The notes under the pieces are model-generated. The model was not told the origin of the DNA, made no database searches, and saw nothing but the letters and a program-made list of their open reading frames with translations. The translations under genes were made by a program, and so were the position numbers. Below are positions 8,307 to 17,007 of a DNA stretch of 59,300 nucleotides, one piece after another (position 1 is the first letter of the stretch; each line of letters starts with the position of its first letter). Where the stretch lies: the NCBI GenBank assembly GCA_964570285.1, contig CAZMXP010000033.1, forward strand, positions 1-59,300. Direction: 5' to 3'. This stretch comes from CAZMXP01 sp964570285. GTDB lineage: Bacteria; Planctomycetota; PLA2.

Positions 8307-9842
8307 CTATTCCATATCACGCGCGGGCGATTCCAACCTCTCCCGCAGCGCGAGCGCCGCCCTGCGGCGGATGGCGAGGGGGGCCCGGGGGTCGGGGAGC
8401 GGCCAGTCGGGCCGCGCGGACCGGAGCGCCCCGGCCACGAGGCCCGCGAGAGCCGGATCGCCGTCGTAGAGCGCTTCCACGAGCACGCGCAGAGCCGCCG
8501 GCGAGCGCGCGAGCAGCGCCGCCGCGCGCACGCGCACATCCTCGCTCGGATCGTCGAGGGTGGCCTGCAGCTGCGGCCGGAGCGGCGCCAGCGCCTCCTC
8601 CGGCGCAGGCTCGAGAAGAGCGAGGCCCATCCGGCGGATCGAGGAGGCCTCGTTCGCCAGCACGCTCCCTGCGAAGGCCACCCTCGCCTCCCATGGCGCG
8701 TCCGGGCGGCGGAGGATCGCCTCGACGATGCGCACGCGCAAGAGCTCCTTGCCTCCGATCGGGGACCCCGGCGCGAGCAGCTCCCCGAGACGGGCGAGCG
8801 CCCCTGCCGTCTCCGGCTCCGCCGCGGCCGCGATCATCGGCGTCGCGGAGGCCCGCATGCGCGTCAGGATCTCCGGCGACAAGGGCCCGGCGAGCAGGTG
8901 GTAGAGCGCCACCTCGCTCCCGGCGCCGGGGGATCTCGCCTCCGACAGCAGGTGCCGCTCGGCCCGTGCGCCGAGGGCGCGCTCGGCCCGGGCCGGATCG
9001 GTCGCCCGCAGGGCCTGGGCCGCCGCGAGCGCGTGATCGGCGGGACGGGTGCGGACCGCGCTCTCGAGCAGCGCGGCGCCGCGCGGGCCGAGCATGCCCG
9101 TGCGCCGGATGGCTCGGAAGACCGCGATCTGCAGCGCGGGCTCGAGATCGGAGGCCTCCTCGGCGAGCGCGGCGATGCGCGCGAGGGCGTCCCGGTCGCC
9201 GCTTCCGAGGATCGCGAAGGCCGCCGAGGCGCGCACCTGTGCCTCGGCGTCCTCGAGCAGCGCGACGCAGCGGGGCAGCGGGGTGAGGCCGGTCAACCGG
9301 ATCAGGATCGTCAGCGCGGAGGCGCGGGAGGGGCCGCCCGCCGGGTCCGCGAGGTGCGCCTCGAGGGCGGCGGCGCTCCGGCCGCCCCCGGCGAAGAGAG
9401 GCCGGTACTGCTGCGGCCGGTCCGCGCTTGCCCCGGGCCCGAGCGACTCGAGCAGCGCCGCCACCCGGCGCCCGATCGCCCCGTCGATGCGCCGACCCGC
9501 CCGCACCGCCTCCGGAGGCACGAGGTCGTCGACCTGCACGTCGCACGCAAACGCGATCGAGACGAGCGCCTCGGCACCCGCCCTCCCCCCGACCCCCTCG
9601 ACACCGTCCGCGAGGCGGAGCAGCGCGGGAAGGGCCGTCTTGTCCCCCCTCCGCTCCAGCGCCGCCGCGACCCCGACGACGCGGCGGAGGTCGGCGTCGT
9701 CGAGCCTCGCCAGCAGTTCCGGCGTCGGGGGCCCGCGAAGGGCCAATTCGGTGATCGCCTCCTCGCGCACGTGCCGCGACGCGTCGAGCAGCGGATCCGG
9801 CGGCGCCATCAGCAGCGGCAGCAGCAGCGAGGCCACTCTCAT
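8307..9842 (-). CDS. Secreted or membrane-anchored HEAT-repeat protein
   Basis: 511 residues. A short hydrophobic N-terminus (MRVASLLLPLLMAPPDPLLD) may be a signal peptide. The rest is almost wholly alanine/leucine/arginine-rich helical repeats of HEAT/PBS-lyase type, such as EDVRVRAAALLA and AQVRASAAFAIL, which normally bind other proteins. No catalytic residues were recognised. The ATG overlaps the stop of the helicase-associated gene by 4 bases (ATGA). Its place between a DNA helicase pair and envelope-type TPR proteins gives no clear job. Confidence 0.78.
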   Translation of the reverse strand: MRVASLLLPLLMAPPDPLLDASRHVREEAITELALRGPPTPELLARLDDADLRRVVGVAAALERRGDKTALPALLRLADGVEGVGGRAGAEALVSIAFACDVQVDDLVPPEAVRAGRRIDGAIGRRVAALLESLGPGASADRPQQYRPLFAGGGRSAAALEAHLADPAGGPSRASALTILIRLTGLTPLPRCVALLEDAEAQVRASAAFAILGSGDRDALARIAALAEEASDLEPALQIAVFRAIRRTGMLGPRGAALLESAVRTRPADHALAAAQALRATDPARAERALGARAERHLLSEARSPGAGSEVALYHLLAGPLSPEILTRMRASATPMIAAAAEPETAGALARLGELLAPGSPIGGKELLRVRIVEAILRRPDAPWEARVAFAGSVLANEASSIRRMGLALLEPAPEEALAPLRPQLQATLDDPSEDVRVRAAALLARSPAALRVLVEALYDGDPALAGLVAGALRSARPDWPLPDPRAPLAIRRRAALALRERLESPARDME

Positions 9843-11839
9843 CGGATGTGGATCCCCAGCGCGCGCAGCTCCTGCGCGACCTGGCGCTCGAGCGCCCGCT
9901 CGTGGAGGAAGATCGTCTGCGCATCCACGACCTTCGCGACGCAGGCGCCCAGCGTCGGATGGCGGACGACCGTATCGATCACCTTGGGATCGCTCGCGGT
10001 GAAGAGGATGCCGCGCGTCAGCGAGGCGGTGCGCACGCCGCCCGCCCACTCGCGCAGCGAGTAGGCGACGTTCTGCGGCACCGGCGCGCGGCTGTGGTCC
10101 GCGAGCGTCGCGAGCATCTGCTCCGCCGACATCCCGCGGGCGGCGGCCCGTTCGACGCGCTCGCGGTCGAGGCGGAGCTGGACGACCTCGCCTGTGCGCG
10201 TGCGCGTGGCGAGGCGGTCGAGGGCGTAGAGCAGCTCCTCGACCTCCCCTTCCGGCAGGAGCAGCATCTCGAAGTCCGGGTTGACGATCAGCGGCCTGCT
10301 CTCGCCCGGGCCGACCCCCCGTTCGCCCAGCAGGACGCGGCGGCCGAGGGCGCTCAGCCGCACGCCCACCGGCTCCTGCCCGCGGAGCGCCACCTCGACG
10401 AGGCCCAGGGCGAACAGGTCGCGCACCGCGAGGTCCTGGGCCGCCTGCCCGAGTTCGGTGAGGGCGCCGTGGCGGATGTTCAGGGGGGCGTGGGGGCTCT
10501 GCGGATCGCCCTGCGCCAGGTCGAGCAGGTAGCGGTTGCGCGCGATCATGCCCAGCGTGACGCCGGGCCACCAGCGCCCCTTCTGCTCCGGCGCCGTCAG
10601 CAGAGAGAGCAGGACCGGCGCCACCTGCCTCAGGTGCAGCGTGCGCAGCGTCGCGCCCTCCGCGTCGAGCAGGAGGCCGTAGGCCGCGCGGACCTGCTCG
10701 ACGAGCGGGAGTTCGCGCCACGCCTCCCCGCGGGCGGTCACGGCCAGCTCCCCCTGCTCCGACTCGGCGACGAGCCCCTGCGAGCGGGCGAGCAGCAGGA
10801 CACGACTCGCGATCTCCTCGCGATCGAGAAGCGGCTGGAGCTGGAACTGGAGGCGCTCGGCGAGGCGCGCCCGCGCCGCCTTGTAGACCGACCCCTCCTT
10901 GGCGACCCGCACCGGCGCCTCCTCGACCAGTTCGAGCGCCGTCCGCAGGTCGCTTTGCAGGTCCCCCCGGGCATGGACCACGAGGTCGTGGACCAGCGGC
11001 TCCCCGCGCAACTCCTCCACATAGCCCACGACGGCCTCGTGGTAGATGCTGAGCACGTCGTCGTCGATGCCGATGCCGCGCTCGCGCAGGTCCACGTGCC
11101 CCACCGTGCCGAGGCCCGCCGCGCCGAACGCGTCGAGGAAGCGGGCGCTCTCCCACGCGAGGGGGCGGCCCTCGTGGCGCTGGACGAACTCGTGGCGCGT
11201 CCAGAGGCCGCCGTACCGCGTGATCGCCTCCTCGGCGACCGCCTGCAGGTCGCGGCCGGGCAGCGAGGCGATCGCCGTGCGGACCGAGGGGGGCAGCGGC
11301 GCGGGCCCGGCGCCGTCGATCGAGGCCTCGACGTCGGAGGGGCGGTAGCGGGCATGGAGGAAGATCTGGTCGAGGGGGCGCCGGTCGGCGCCCGCGAGCC
11401 CCCGCATGACCAGCGCCGACTCGCGCGGGATCGAGTAGGCGCTGCGCCCGTAGTGCAGCCACTCCTGCGCGCGGCTGATGCGGACAAAGCCGCGGCGGGA
11501 GAGGGCCGTGAGCGCCGCCTCCCCCTCGTAGAACTCCATCATCAGCCCTTCCATGCCCCGGAAGAGCCCCTGCAGGTCGCTGGTGTAGTTCTGCTTCCGC
11601 AGCAGCGCGAGCAGCACGAGGCGCACCTTCTCCGAAAGGAGGTCCACCTTCGCGTACACCGTGTTCTCGTCGCTCATCAGGCGGTAGAGCTTGCGCGAGA
11701 GCGCGGTCCGCCCGTTGCGGTGCTTCTCGTGCGGCGCCCAGAAGCGGAGGAACTCCAGCAGATCGGCGTGGGTGGACGCCTCGAGGTGCTTCTTCAGCGT
11801 CAGCACGGGGGCGCGCCGCCGCTTCCCGTCGGGGGTCAC
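9839..11839 (-). CDS. Helicase-associated protein paired with XPB (XPB/Ssl2-like N-terminal domain type)
   Basis: 666 residues. It shows no ATPase motifs. Features include an N-terminal region with HADLLEFLRFWAP and winged-helix-like segments (about 60-130). The C-terminal 150 residues (PLIVNPDFEMLLLPEGEVEELLYALDRLA, then PVPQNVAYSLREWAG and a tail on DPKVIDTVVRHPTLGACVAKVVD) are typical of the domain next to bacterial XPB helicases. The end of this protein resembles the N-terminal part of the XPB gene next door (PVPQNVLRDIRDYAARYG), suggesting a shared module. It starts at GTG 11839, overlapping the XPB stop as GTGA. The likely role is to load or regulate the helicase, by analogy with Bax1-type partners; this is inference. 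Confidence 0.78.
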   Translation of the reverse strand: MTPDGKRRRAPVLTLKKHLEASTHADLLEFLRFWAPHEKHRNGRTALSRKLYRLMSDENTVYAKVDLLSEKVRLVLLALLRKQNYTSDLQGLFRGMEGLMMEFYEGEAALTALSRRGFVRISRAQEWLHYGRSAYSIPRESALVMRGLAGADRRPLDQIFLHARYRPSDVEASIDGAGPAPLPPSVRTAIASLPGRDLQAVAEEAITRYGGLWTRHEFVQRHEGRPLAWESARFLDAFGAAGLGTVGHVDLRERGIGIDDDVLSIYHEAVVGYVEELRGEPLVHDLVVHARGDLQSDLRTALELVEEAPVRVAKEGSVYKAARARLAERLQFQLQPLLDREEIASRVLLLARSQGLVAESEQGELAVTARGEAWRELPLVEQVRAAYGLLLDAEGATLRTLHLRQVAPVLLSLLTAPEQKGRWWPGVTLGMIARNRYLLDLAQGDPQSPHAPLNIRHGALTELGQAAQDLAVRDLFALGLVEVALRGQEPVGVRLSALGRRVLLGERGVGPGESRPLIVNPDFEMLLLPEGEVEELLYALDRLATRTRTGEVVQLRLDRERVERAAARGMSAEQMLATLADHSRAPVPQNVAYSLREWAGGVRTASLTRGILFTASDPKVIDTVVRHPTLGACVAKVVDAQTIFLHERALERQVAQELRALGIHIR

Positions 11840-13503
11840 GCCACCTCCCGGTCGTCGAGGATCCGGTAGCTGTAGCCCTGCTCGGTCAGGAAGAGCTGCC
11901 GGTTCTGCGCGAAGTCCTGGTCGAGGGTGTCGCGCGTGACGAGGCTGTAGAAGTGCGCCGCCCCGCCGTCGGCCTTCGGGCGCAGGATGCGCCCCAGGCG
12001 CTGCGCCTCCTCCTGCCGGCTCCCGTAGGTGCCGCTCACCTGCACGAGCACGCTGGCGTCGGGCAGGTCGATCGCGAAGTTGCCCACCTTCGAGACGATC
12101 AGCGTCCGGATCTCCCCCTTGCGGAACCGCCCATAGAGGTCCGCGCGCACGTCGTTGGGGGTCTGGCCCGTGATGATCGGCGCCCCGGTGATCCTCGCGA
12201 CGGTCTGGAGTTGCCGCAGGTACTGCCCGATCACGAGCACGAGATCCCCCTCGTGGCGCCGCAACAGCCGCATCATCGTGTCCAGCTTGCGCCGGTTCTC
12301 GGAGGCGAGGCGGAACTTGGTGCGGCGGTCGGCCCCGGCGTAGCGCATGCGCTCCTCCTCGTGCATCGGCACCCGGACCTCGATGCAGGAGGCCTGCGCG
12401 ATGAACCCCTGCCGCTCGAGGATCTTCCACGGCACGTCGTACCGCTTGGGGCCGATCAGCGTGAAGACCTCGTCCTCCTTGCCATCCTCCCGCACCAGCG
12501 TCGCCGTGAGTCCCAGCCGCCGCGTCGCCTGGATCTCCGCGGTCACGCGGAAGACCGGCGCGGGCAGCAGGTGGACCTCGTCGTAGATGATGAACCCCCA
12601 GTCGTTGCCCCGGAAGAGCTCGAGATGCACGAAGGGCTCGGTGCGCGCGCGGCGGTAGGTGAGGATCTGGTAGGTCGTCACGGTGACCGGCCGGATCTCC
12701 TTCTTCTCGCCGGTGTATTCGCCGATGGCATCGGTGCCGAGCAGGCACTTCTCCCTCAGCTCGCGCTGCCACTGGCGCACCGCGGTGAGGTTCGTCGTGA
12801 CGATGAGGGTCTTGCGGCCGATCCGCGCCATCGCCGCCATGCCGACGATCGTCTTCCCGGCCCCGCAGGGCAGCGCGATGATGCCCGAGCCCCCCTTCGC
12901 GCTGCCGCCCGCCCAGAAGGCGTCCACCGACGCCGCCTGGTAGGGCCGCACGCGGAACCCGTTGCTCTCCGCGAGCGCGATCTCGAGCGCCCCCCCCTCG
13001 ACATAGCCCGCCAGATCCTCGACCGGGTAGCCGATGCGGATCATCGCCTGCTTCACGTGCCCGCGCATCGCGGGGTCGACCGCGACGCGGAAGGGCGAGA
13101 GGCGCTCCAGCAGGAACTTCTTCACGACCGCGTTGGCCCACGCCTCGCGCACGAGCGCCTCGTCGTCGCTCTCCAGCACGAGCAGATCCCCCTCCCGGAG
13201 CAGGCGGACACGGCCGTACCGAGCCGCATAGTCGCGGATGTCCCGCAGCACGTTCTGCGGCACCGGGTACTTCGCGAAGCCGGTCAGCGCGCTCACCATC
13301 TCCTCGGCGCTGTGCCCCGCGGCGGAGGCGTTCCAGATCGAGAGCGGCGTGATCCGGTAGGTGTGGATGTGCTCGGGGGACTTGATCAGTTCGCAGAAGG
13401 CGCCCAGCGCGTCGCGCGCATCGGCGTACCGGGGCCCGTCCACCTCGACGAGGACGGAGTGGTCGCTCTGGACGATCAGCGGGTTTTGGGGGTTGACGTC
13501 CAT
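11836..13503 (-). CDS. XPB/Ssl2-type superfamily 2 DNA helicase
   Basis: 555 residues. The N-terminal 180 residues hold the XPB damage-recognition-like module. The helicase core has Walker A ALPCGAGKT near residue 210, the DEVH box in IIYDEVHLL near 305, the XPB-specific RED motif in LVREDGKEDE, and motif VI in RLGRILRPK. These are diagnostic for XPB, which unwinds DNA 3' to 5' during repair in archaea, eukaryotes and some bacteria such as mycobacteria. It is the first gene of a five-gene operon in which neighbours overlap or nearly abut. GGAGG lies 17-21 bases before the ATG, rather far, and a TAGGGT hexamer at 13542-13547 may be its -10. Confidence 0.92.
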   Translation of the reverse strand: MDVNPQNPLIVQSDHSVLVEVDGPRYADARDALGAFCELIKSPEHIHTYRITPLSIWNASAAGHSAEEMVSALTGFAKYPVPQNVLRDIRDYAARYGRVRLLREGDLLVLESDDEALVREAWANAVVKKFLLERLSPFRVAVDPAMRGHVKQAMIRIGYPVEDLAGYVEGGALEIALAESNGFRVRPYQAASVDAFWAGGSAKGGSGIIALPCGAGKTIVGMAAMARIGRKTLIVTTNLTAVRQWQRELREKCLLGTDAIGEYTGEKKEIRPVTVTTYQILTYRRARTEPFVHLELFRGNDWGFIIYDEVHLLPAPVFRVTAEIQATRRLGLTATLVREDGKEDEVFTLIGPKRYDVPWKILERQGFIAQASCIEVRVPMHEEERMRYAGADRRTKFRLASENRRKLDTMMRLLRRHEGDLVLVIGQYLRQLQTVARITGAPIITGQTPNDVRADLYGRFRKGEIRTLIVSKVGNFAIDLPDASVLVQVSGTYGSRQEEAQRLGRILRPKADGGAAHFYSLVTRDTLDQDFAQNRQLFLTEQGYSYRILDDREVA

Positions 13504-13541
13504 GCTGGCGCTGGCCCAGCGAGCCTCCGAGCGACGTGGAG

Positions 13542-13547
13542 ACCCTA
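13542..13547 (-). promoter_or_regulatory. Possible -10 hexamer TAGGGT for the XPB operon
   Basis: On the minus strand TAGGGT lies 38 bases before ATG 13503. It matches the TAG(A/G)NT consensus of other starts in the window but leaves a real leader of about 30 bases. No -35 was recognised. Confidence 0.3.
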
Positions 13548-13613
13548 TGAGTCCATAGAACCCGTTACTGTACCAGAGGGATCATCGCGCGGGGCGACAG
13601 CCCCTAACGCTGG

Positions 13614-14162
13614 TCATCGCAACTGGTTACGGCGAAGGAGGGGGGCGAGGGGGAGGGAGGCCAGCGTCCCGTAGAGGTGGGACTCGAGGACTACCGGGCC
13701 TCCGGCGAGGTTGCCTGAACCGGGGAAAGGACCCCAGAGGCCCTCGTAGGCGAGTTTGACCGCGAGCAGGGCGAGGGCCCCCCAGCCCCCCCAGTTTCCC
13801 GCAAGGCCCGCAGCGAAGGCGCCGCAGGCGAGAAGCCCATGCAGGACCCCCGAGAGGCCGACATACCAGCCGACTCCCGGGGAGAGGAGCAGCAGCCCGA
13901 GGCCGACCCCGAGGGCCGCAGGAAGGAGCACCCGGGCGAACGCGAAGGAGCGCAGGACCGCCGCGACCAGCGCCCCGGCGGTCAGGTTCAGCAGCAGGTG
14001 GCTCCAGCCGAGGTGCACGAGGTGGCAGGTCAGGAGGCGCCAGACCTGACCCTCGAGGACCGCCTGCCGCTCGTACCGGAGCGCCCCGGCCGCCCGGTCG
14101 CCGAGCAGGGCGACCGCGACCGCAACGAGGCCGACGGCGAGGAGGGGGCGTGCCCGCCGCAC
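13614..14162 (-). CDS. rrtA: Rhombosortase-like intramembrane serine protease
   Basis: 182 residues with six or so hydrophobic helices. The rhomboid fold is shown by HLVHLGWSHLLLNLTAG in helix 2, the catalytic serine of YVGLSGVLHG at residue 104, and a histidine in LESHLYG at 162. The small size and the GLSGVLHG motif fit rhombosortases, which cut proteins ending in a GlyGly-CTERM anchor in the cytoplasmic membrane. No protein in this window ends in such a signal, so its targets lie elsewhere. GTG 14162 starts 2 bases after the stop of the clostripain-like gene, making it the last gene of a long operon. Confidence 0.8.
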   Translation of the reverse strand: MRRARPLLAVGLVAVAVALLGDRAAGALRYERQAVLEGQVWRLLTCHLVHLGWSHLLLNLTAGALVAAVLRSFAFARVLLPAALGVGLGLLLLSPGVGWYVGLSGVLHGLLACGAFAAGLAGNWGGWGALALLAVKLAYEGLWGPFPGSGNLAGGPVVLESHLYGTLASLPLAPLLRRNQLR

Positions 14163-14164
14163 GG

Positions 14165-17005
14165 CTAGCGCAGCGGTTCGGGCTCCGGCGTCTCGACGGG
14201 CTGGATGCGCTCGAGGTCGCTCTTGACCGGCTCGCGCTTGATCCAGACCCAGATCGCCCCGCCGAGGTCGATCATCTTGCCGAGGATCTTGGCGGTGCTG
14301 TCGCTGATCGCGAAGACGGCGGGCACGATCAGCAGCCCCTCCTCGTCGTCGGCGAAGGTGAACATCTTGATGATCGGGAAGCCGGCCAGATCGGGGTCCC
14401 ACGTCTCGGTGTGGCGCTCCCCCTGCCCCGGCCCCTCGACGTCGGCGTGGAATCGGCCCGCCTCGGTCTCGTGCTTGCGGATCTTGTAGGTGCGCCCGAC
14501 CGGCTTGGGCTTGCCCGCCTCGTCCAGCACGTTCAGGTCCCAGGTGCCGATCAGGTGCTCGGGCTTGTAGTAGTCCCACCCCTTCGCCCACTTTTCGAGA
14601 TCCTCGTCGCGTTCGACCTTGTAGGCGAAGCGGGAGACGGACGAGACGCCGGCCATCGTCTCGACGGTGAGGATCGCCTCGTAGTCGCCTGGCTCGACCA
14701 GCAGCGCGACGAGGCGGATCCCGGTCCCCCACGTCATCGGCGCCTCCGCGACGTTCTCGACCGAGCCGTCGGGCTTCACGTACTCCTCCACGCCGTAGAG
14801 CTTCACGTCGGCGGGCATGCTCTGGAGGTCGACCTCGCGGGGCTGCATCTTGCCGTCCGGGGTCTGGTTCAGGAGCAGCAGCTTCCGGATCGTCCACTCC
14901 CGCCGGTCGAAGACGGCCACCGCCTGCACCGGGTTGCCCCCGAGCGAGGGGTGTTCCACGAGCACCCTCGCGGTGATGCCGGCACCCGGATCGATCGAGG
15001 AGACGTCGAGGGTCGCGCGCACCCGGTCCTGTCCGTTCGTGATCTGGAAGGTGAGGCCGTCGAACTCCGTCCGCACCTTCGTCTCGCCGTCGTTGTACTC
15101 GGGAAGCAGCAGGTCGAGGGAATGGACGGCCTCCTTCTCCGCCTTCTCGTAGCGCAGGATCCAGAGGTCGTCGAGGAGCATCGTGCGCGCGAAGGTGCGG
15201 AGGCCGCCCCGCTCCGGGCTCCTGATGCCGTCCTGCGCCATCGTCCAGATGATGTTCTTGCCCTCGATGATGCCCTCGAACTGGTTGCCTCCGAGCGGCT
15301 TCACGGCGCCGACCTCGTTGCCCGCGCCGTCGAGCACGCGCGTCTTCTTGATCACCGGCGGCGTCACGTCCCGCTTCTGGAGCGCGTAGAGGCCGCGCAG
15401 GAACGCGGGCCACCGGCTCTGCTGCGCGAAGGCGGTGGCGTCGTATTCCGGGTTGAGCGACGCCTCGGAAACGGGGCCGTAGATGCTGACGCCGGTGCTG
15501 AGGCGGCGGTCGGCGTTCACGTGGGAGGAGAGCACGAGGGCGCCGTAGGCCTGGGCGAGCGCGGCGTACTCCGCCTCCGCGGGGAAGGGCTGGAGGTTGT
15601 GGCGCATCCGCCTCAGCAGATCCATCAGGTCGAGGCTGTTGACACCCCCGTGGCCGCTGCGGAAGTCCGACCGGCCCATGTAGCTCTCGGAGAAGAAGAG
15701 CGCCCGCGCCGTGACCGGCCAGGCGCGCTCCATCACGGGCTCGAGACGCGTCACGAGGCGGTCGAGCGCCGCGACGACATCGCGCACCCGGTCTAGATCG
15801 AGGCAACTGAGCGTCGTCTCGCTCTTCTTCTTCGCGTCGTAGTCCTCGTCGAAGGCCTTCGGGATCGCGCGGGCGACGGCCCCGGGCTCCGCCGCCGCGT
15901 CCGCGAAGAGGGGCAGCACGCGGTCGTAGGGCCAGCCGTCGCCCGGCTCGAGCGCCTGCGAGGCGACCATGTAGCGAGCGAAGGGCGCCGCCTCGACGGC
16001 CGTCTCGAGTTGCGCCATCAGGCACATGTCGAAGCCGAGGATGTCCAGCCGGGCGACACCGGCACCGCGCAGGCCCGCGGTCAGCGCGGCACGCATCTTC
16101 GGGAAGTTGAGCCCGTCGTGTCCGCCCGCGCCGTCGTCGTCATCCGACGCCATCGACGCCCAGCCGCCGCCGTGGTTCCACATGACGAGCATCCGGCGCG
16201 GCGCCGGGTAGGCGCGGAAGGCGCCTTCGGCGAACGCGGCGAGCAGGGCCGCGTCGCCCATGTTCAGCTCGCCGAGTCGCGCGAGTATCGGCGACTGCAC
16301 CTTCTCGCGGTCCGGGTCCGGACGCACGCGCAGCAGGCGCGCGTCGGTCCAGTCGCCGTCGGCGTTCGAAAACCCCTTGGCGCGGTCGATCAGTGCGAGG
16401 ATCTCGACCCCGGTCGCCGGGATCGCCGCCTCCATCTCGTTCAGGTCGTTGAGACCATCCCCCTCGAGGTTGTTGTCGGCGTCGAGGTAGACGAGGATCG
16501 TCCACCGCCGCTGCGGATCCGGCGCCGGGGCGAGCGCCTTCAGGGTGGCGATGGCCTGCGCCTGCTGCGGCGTCGCCGCCGCGGGGGCCACGGGAGGGGG
16601 CTCGGGGGCCGGCGCGGGCGGCTGCGGCGGGGGTTGCGGGGGGGGTTGCGGCGGCGGAACCGGGGCGGGGGGCGTGGGTGCCTCGATCTCGTCGAAGGGG
16701 TTGACGGCCTCCTTCTTGCGCTTGAGTTCGTAGCTCCGGCCCTCGTTGAGAAGCGTCATCGTGTCGCCCGAGAGCGTCGCGCTGACGCGGAACGCGCTCC
16801 CGTTCGCCACGAAACTCCCCTCCAGCTTGCCGTCGCGCACCGTGGCGCGCAGCGGGAAGGGCTTGCCCCGGACGGTCAGCGTGCCCTCGTAGAGGCTCCC
16901 GCTCGCCTTGAGCGTCACGGCGATGTGCGGGTGCACGAACTCGCCGGTCCACTCCTCCGCATGGAGGAGCCCGGCGATCAGCAGGAGCGCGAGCAGGCGG
17001 CGCAC
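14165..17005 (-). CDS. Secreted clostripain-family (C11) cysteine protease
   Basis: 946 residues. A signal peptide (MRRLLALLLIAGLLHAEEW) is followed by a small beta domain (about 20-100), a proline-rich linker (about 110-145), and the C11 domain. The C11 domain begins WTILVYLDADNNLEGDGL and carries the catalytic histidine in MWNHGGGW near residue 275 and the catalytic cysteine in FDMCLMAQLE near 326. C11 enzymes cleave after arginine or lysine. About 400 further residues look like beta-sandwich domains. The start is GTG 17005, 2 bases after the stop of the previous gene. The large size and C-terminal extension suggest an extracellular or surface enzyme. Confidence 0.88.
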   Translation of the reverse strand: MRRLLALLLIAGLLHAEEWTGEFVHPHIAVTLKASGSLYEGTLTVRGKPFPLRATVRDGKLEGSFVANGSAFRVSATLSGDTMTLLNEGRSYELKRKKEAVNPFDEIEAPTPPAPVPPPQPPPQPPPQPPAPAPEPPPVAPAAATPQQAQAIATLKALAPAPDPQRRWTILVYLDADNNLEGDGLNDLNEMEAAIPATGVEILALIDRAKGFSNADGDWTDARLLRVRPDPDREKVQSPILARLGELNMGDAALLAAFAEGAFRAYPAPRRMLVMWNHGGGWASMASDDDDGAGGHDGLNFPKMRAALTAGLRGAGVARLDILGFDMCLMAQLETAVEAAPFARYMVASQALEPGDGWPYDRVLPLFADAAAEPGAVARAIPKAFDEDYDAKKKSETTLSCLDLDRVRDVVAALDRLVTRLEPVMERAWPVTARALFFSESYMGRSDFRSGHGGVNSLDLMDLLRRMRHNLQPFPAEAEYAALAQAYGALVLSSHVNADRRLSTGVSIYGPVSEASLNPEYDATAFAQQSRWPAFLRGLYALQKRDVTPPVIKKTRVLDGAGNEVGAVKPLGGNQFEGIIEGKNIIWTMAQDGIRSPERGGLRTFARTMLLDDLWILRYEKAEKEAVHSLDLLLPEYNDGETKVRTEFDGLTFQITNGQDRVRATLDVSSIDPGAGITARVLVEHPSLGGNPVQAVAVFDRREWTIRKLLLLNQTPDGKMQPREVDLQSMPADVKLYGVEEYVKPDGSVENVAEAPMTWGTGIRLVALLVEPGDYEAILTVETMAGVSSVSRFAYKVERDEDLEKWAKGWDYYKPEHLIGTWDLNVLDEAGKPKPVGRTYKIRKHETEAGRFHADVEGPGQGERHTETWDPDLAGFPIIKMFTFADDEEGLLIVPAVFAISDSTAKILGKMIDLGGAIWVWIKREPVKSDLERIQPVETPEPEPLR

Positions 17006-17007
17006 GG

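Noticed and set aside
16600..16680. Short tandem repeats resembling a CRISPR or minisatellite
   Set aside because: They encode the PPPQPPPQPPPQ linker of the clostripain-like protease, and there are no spacers.
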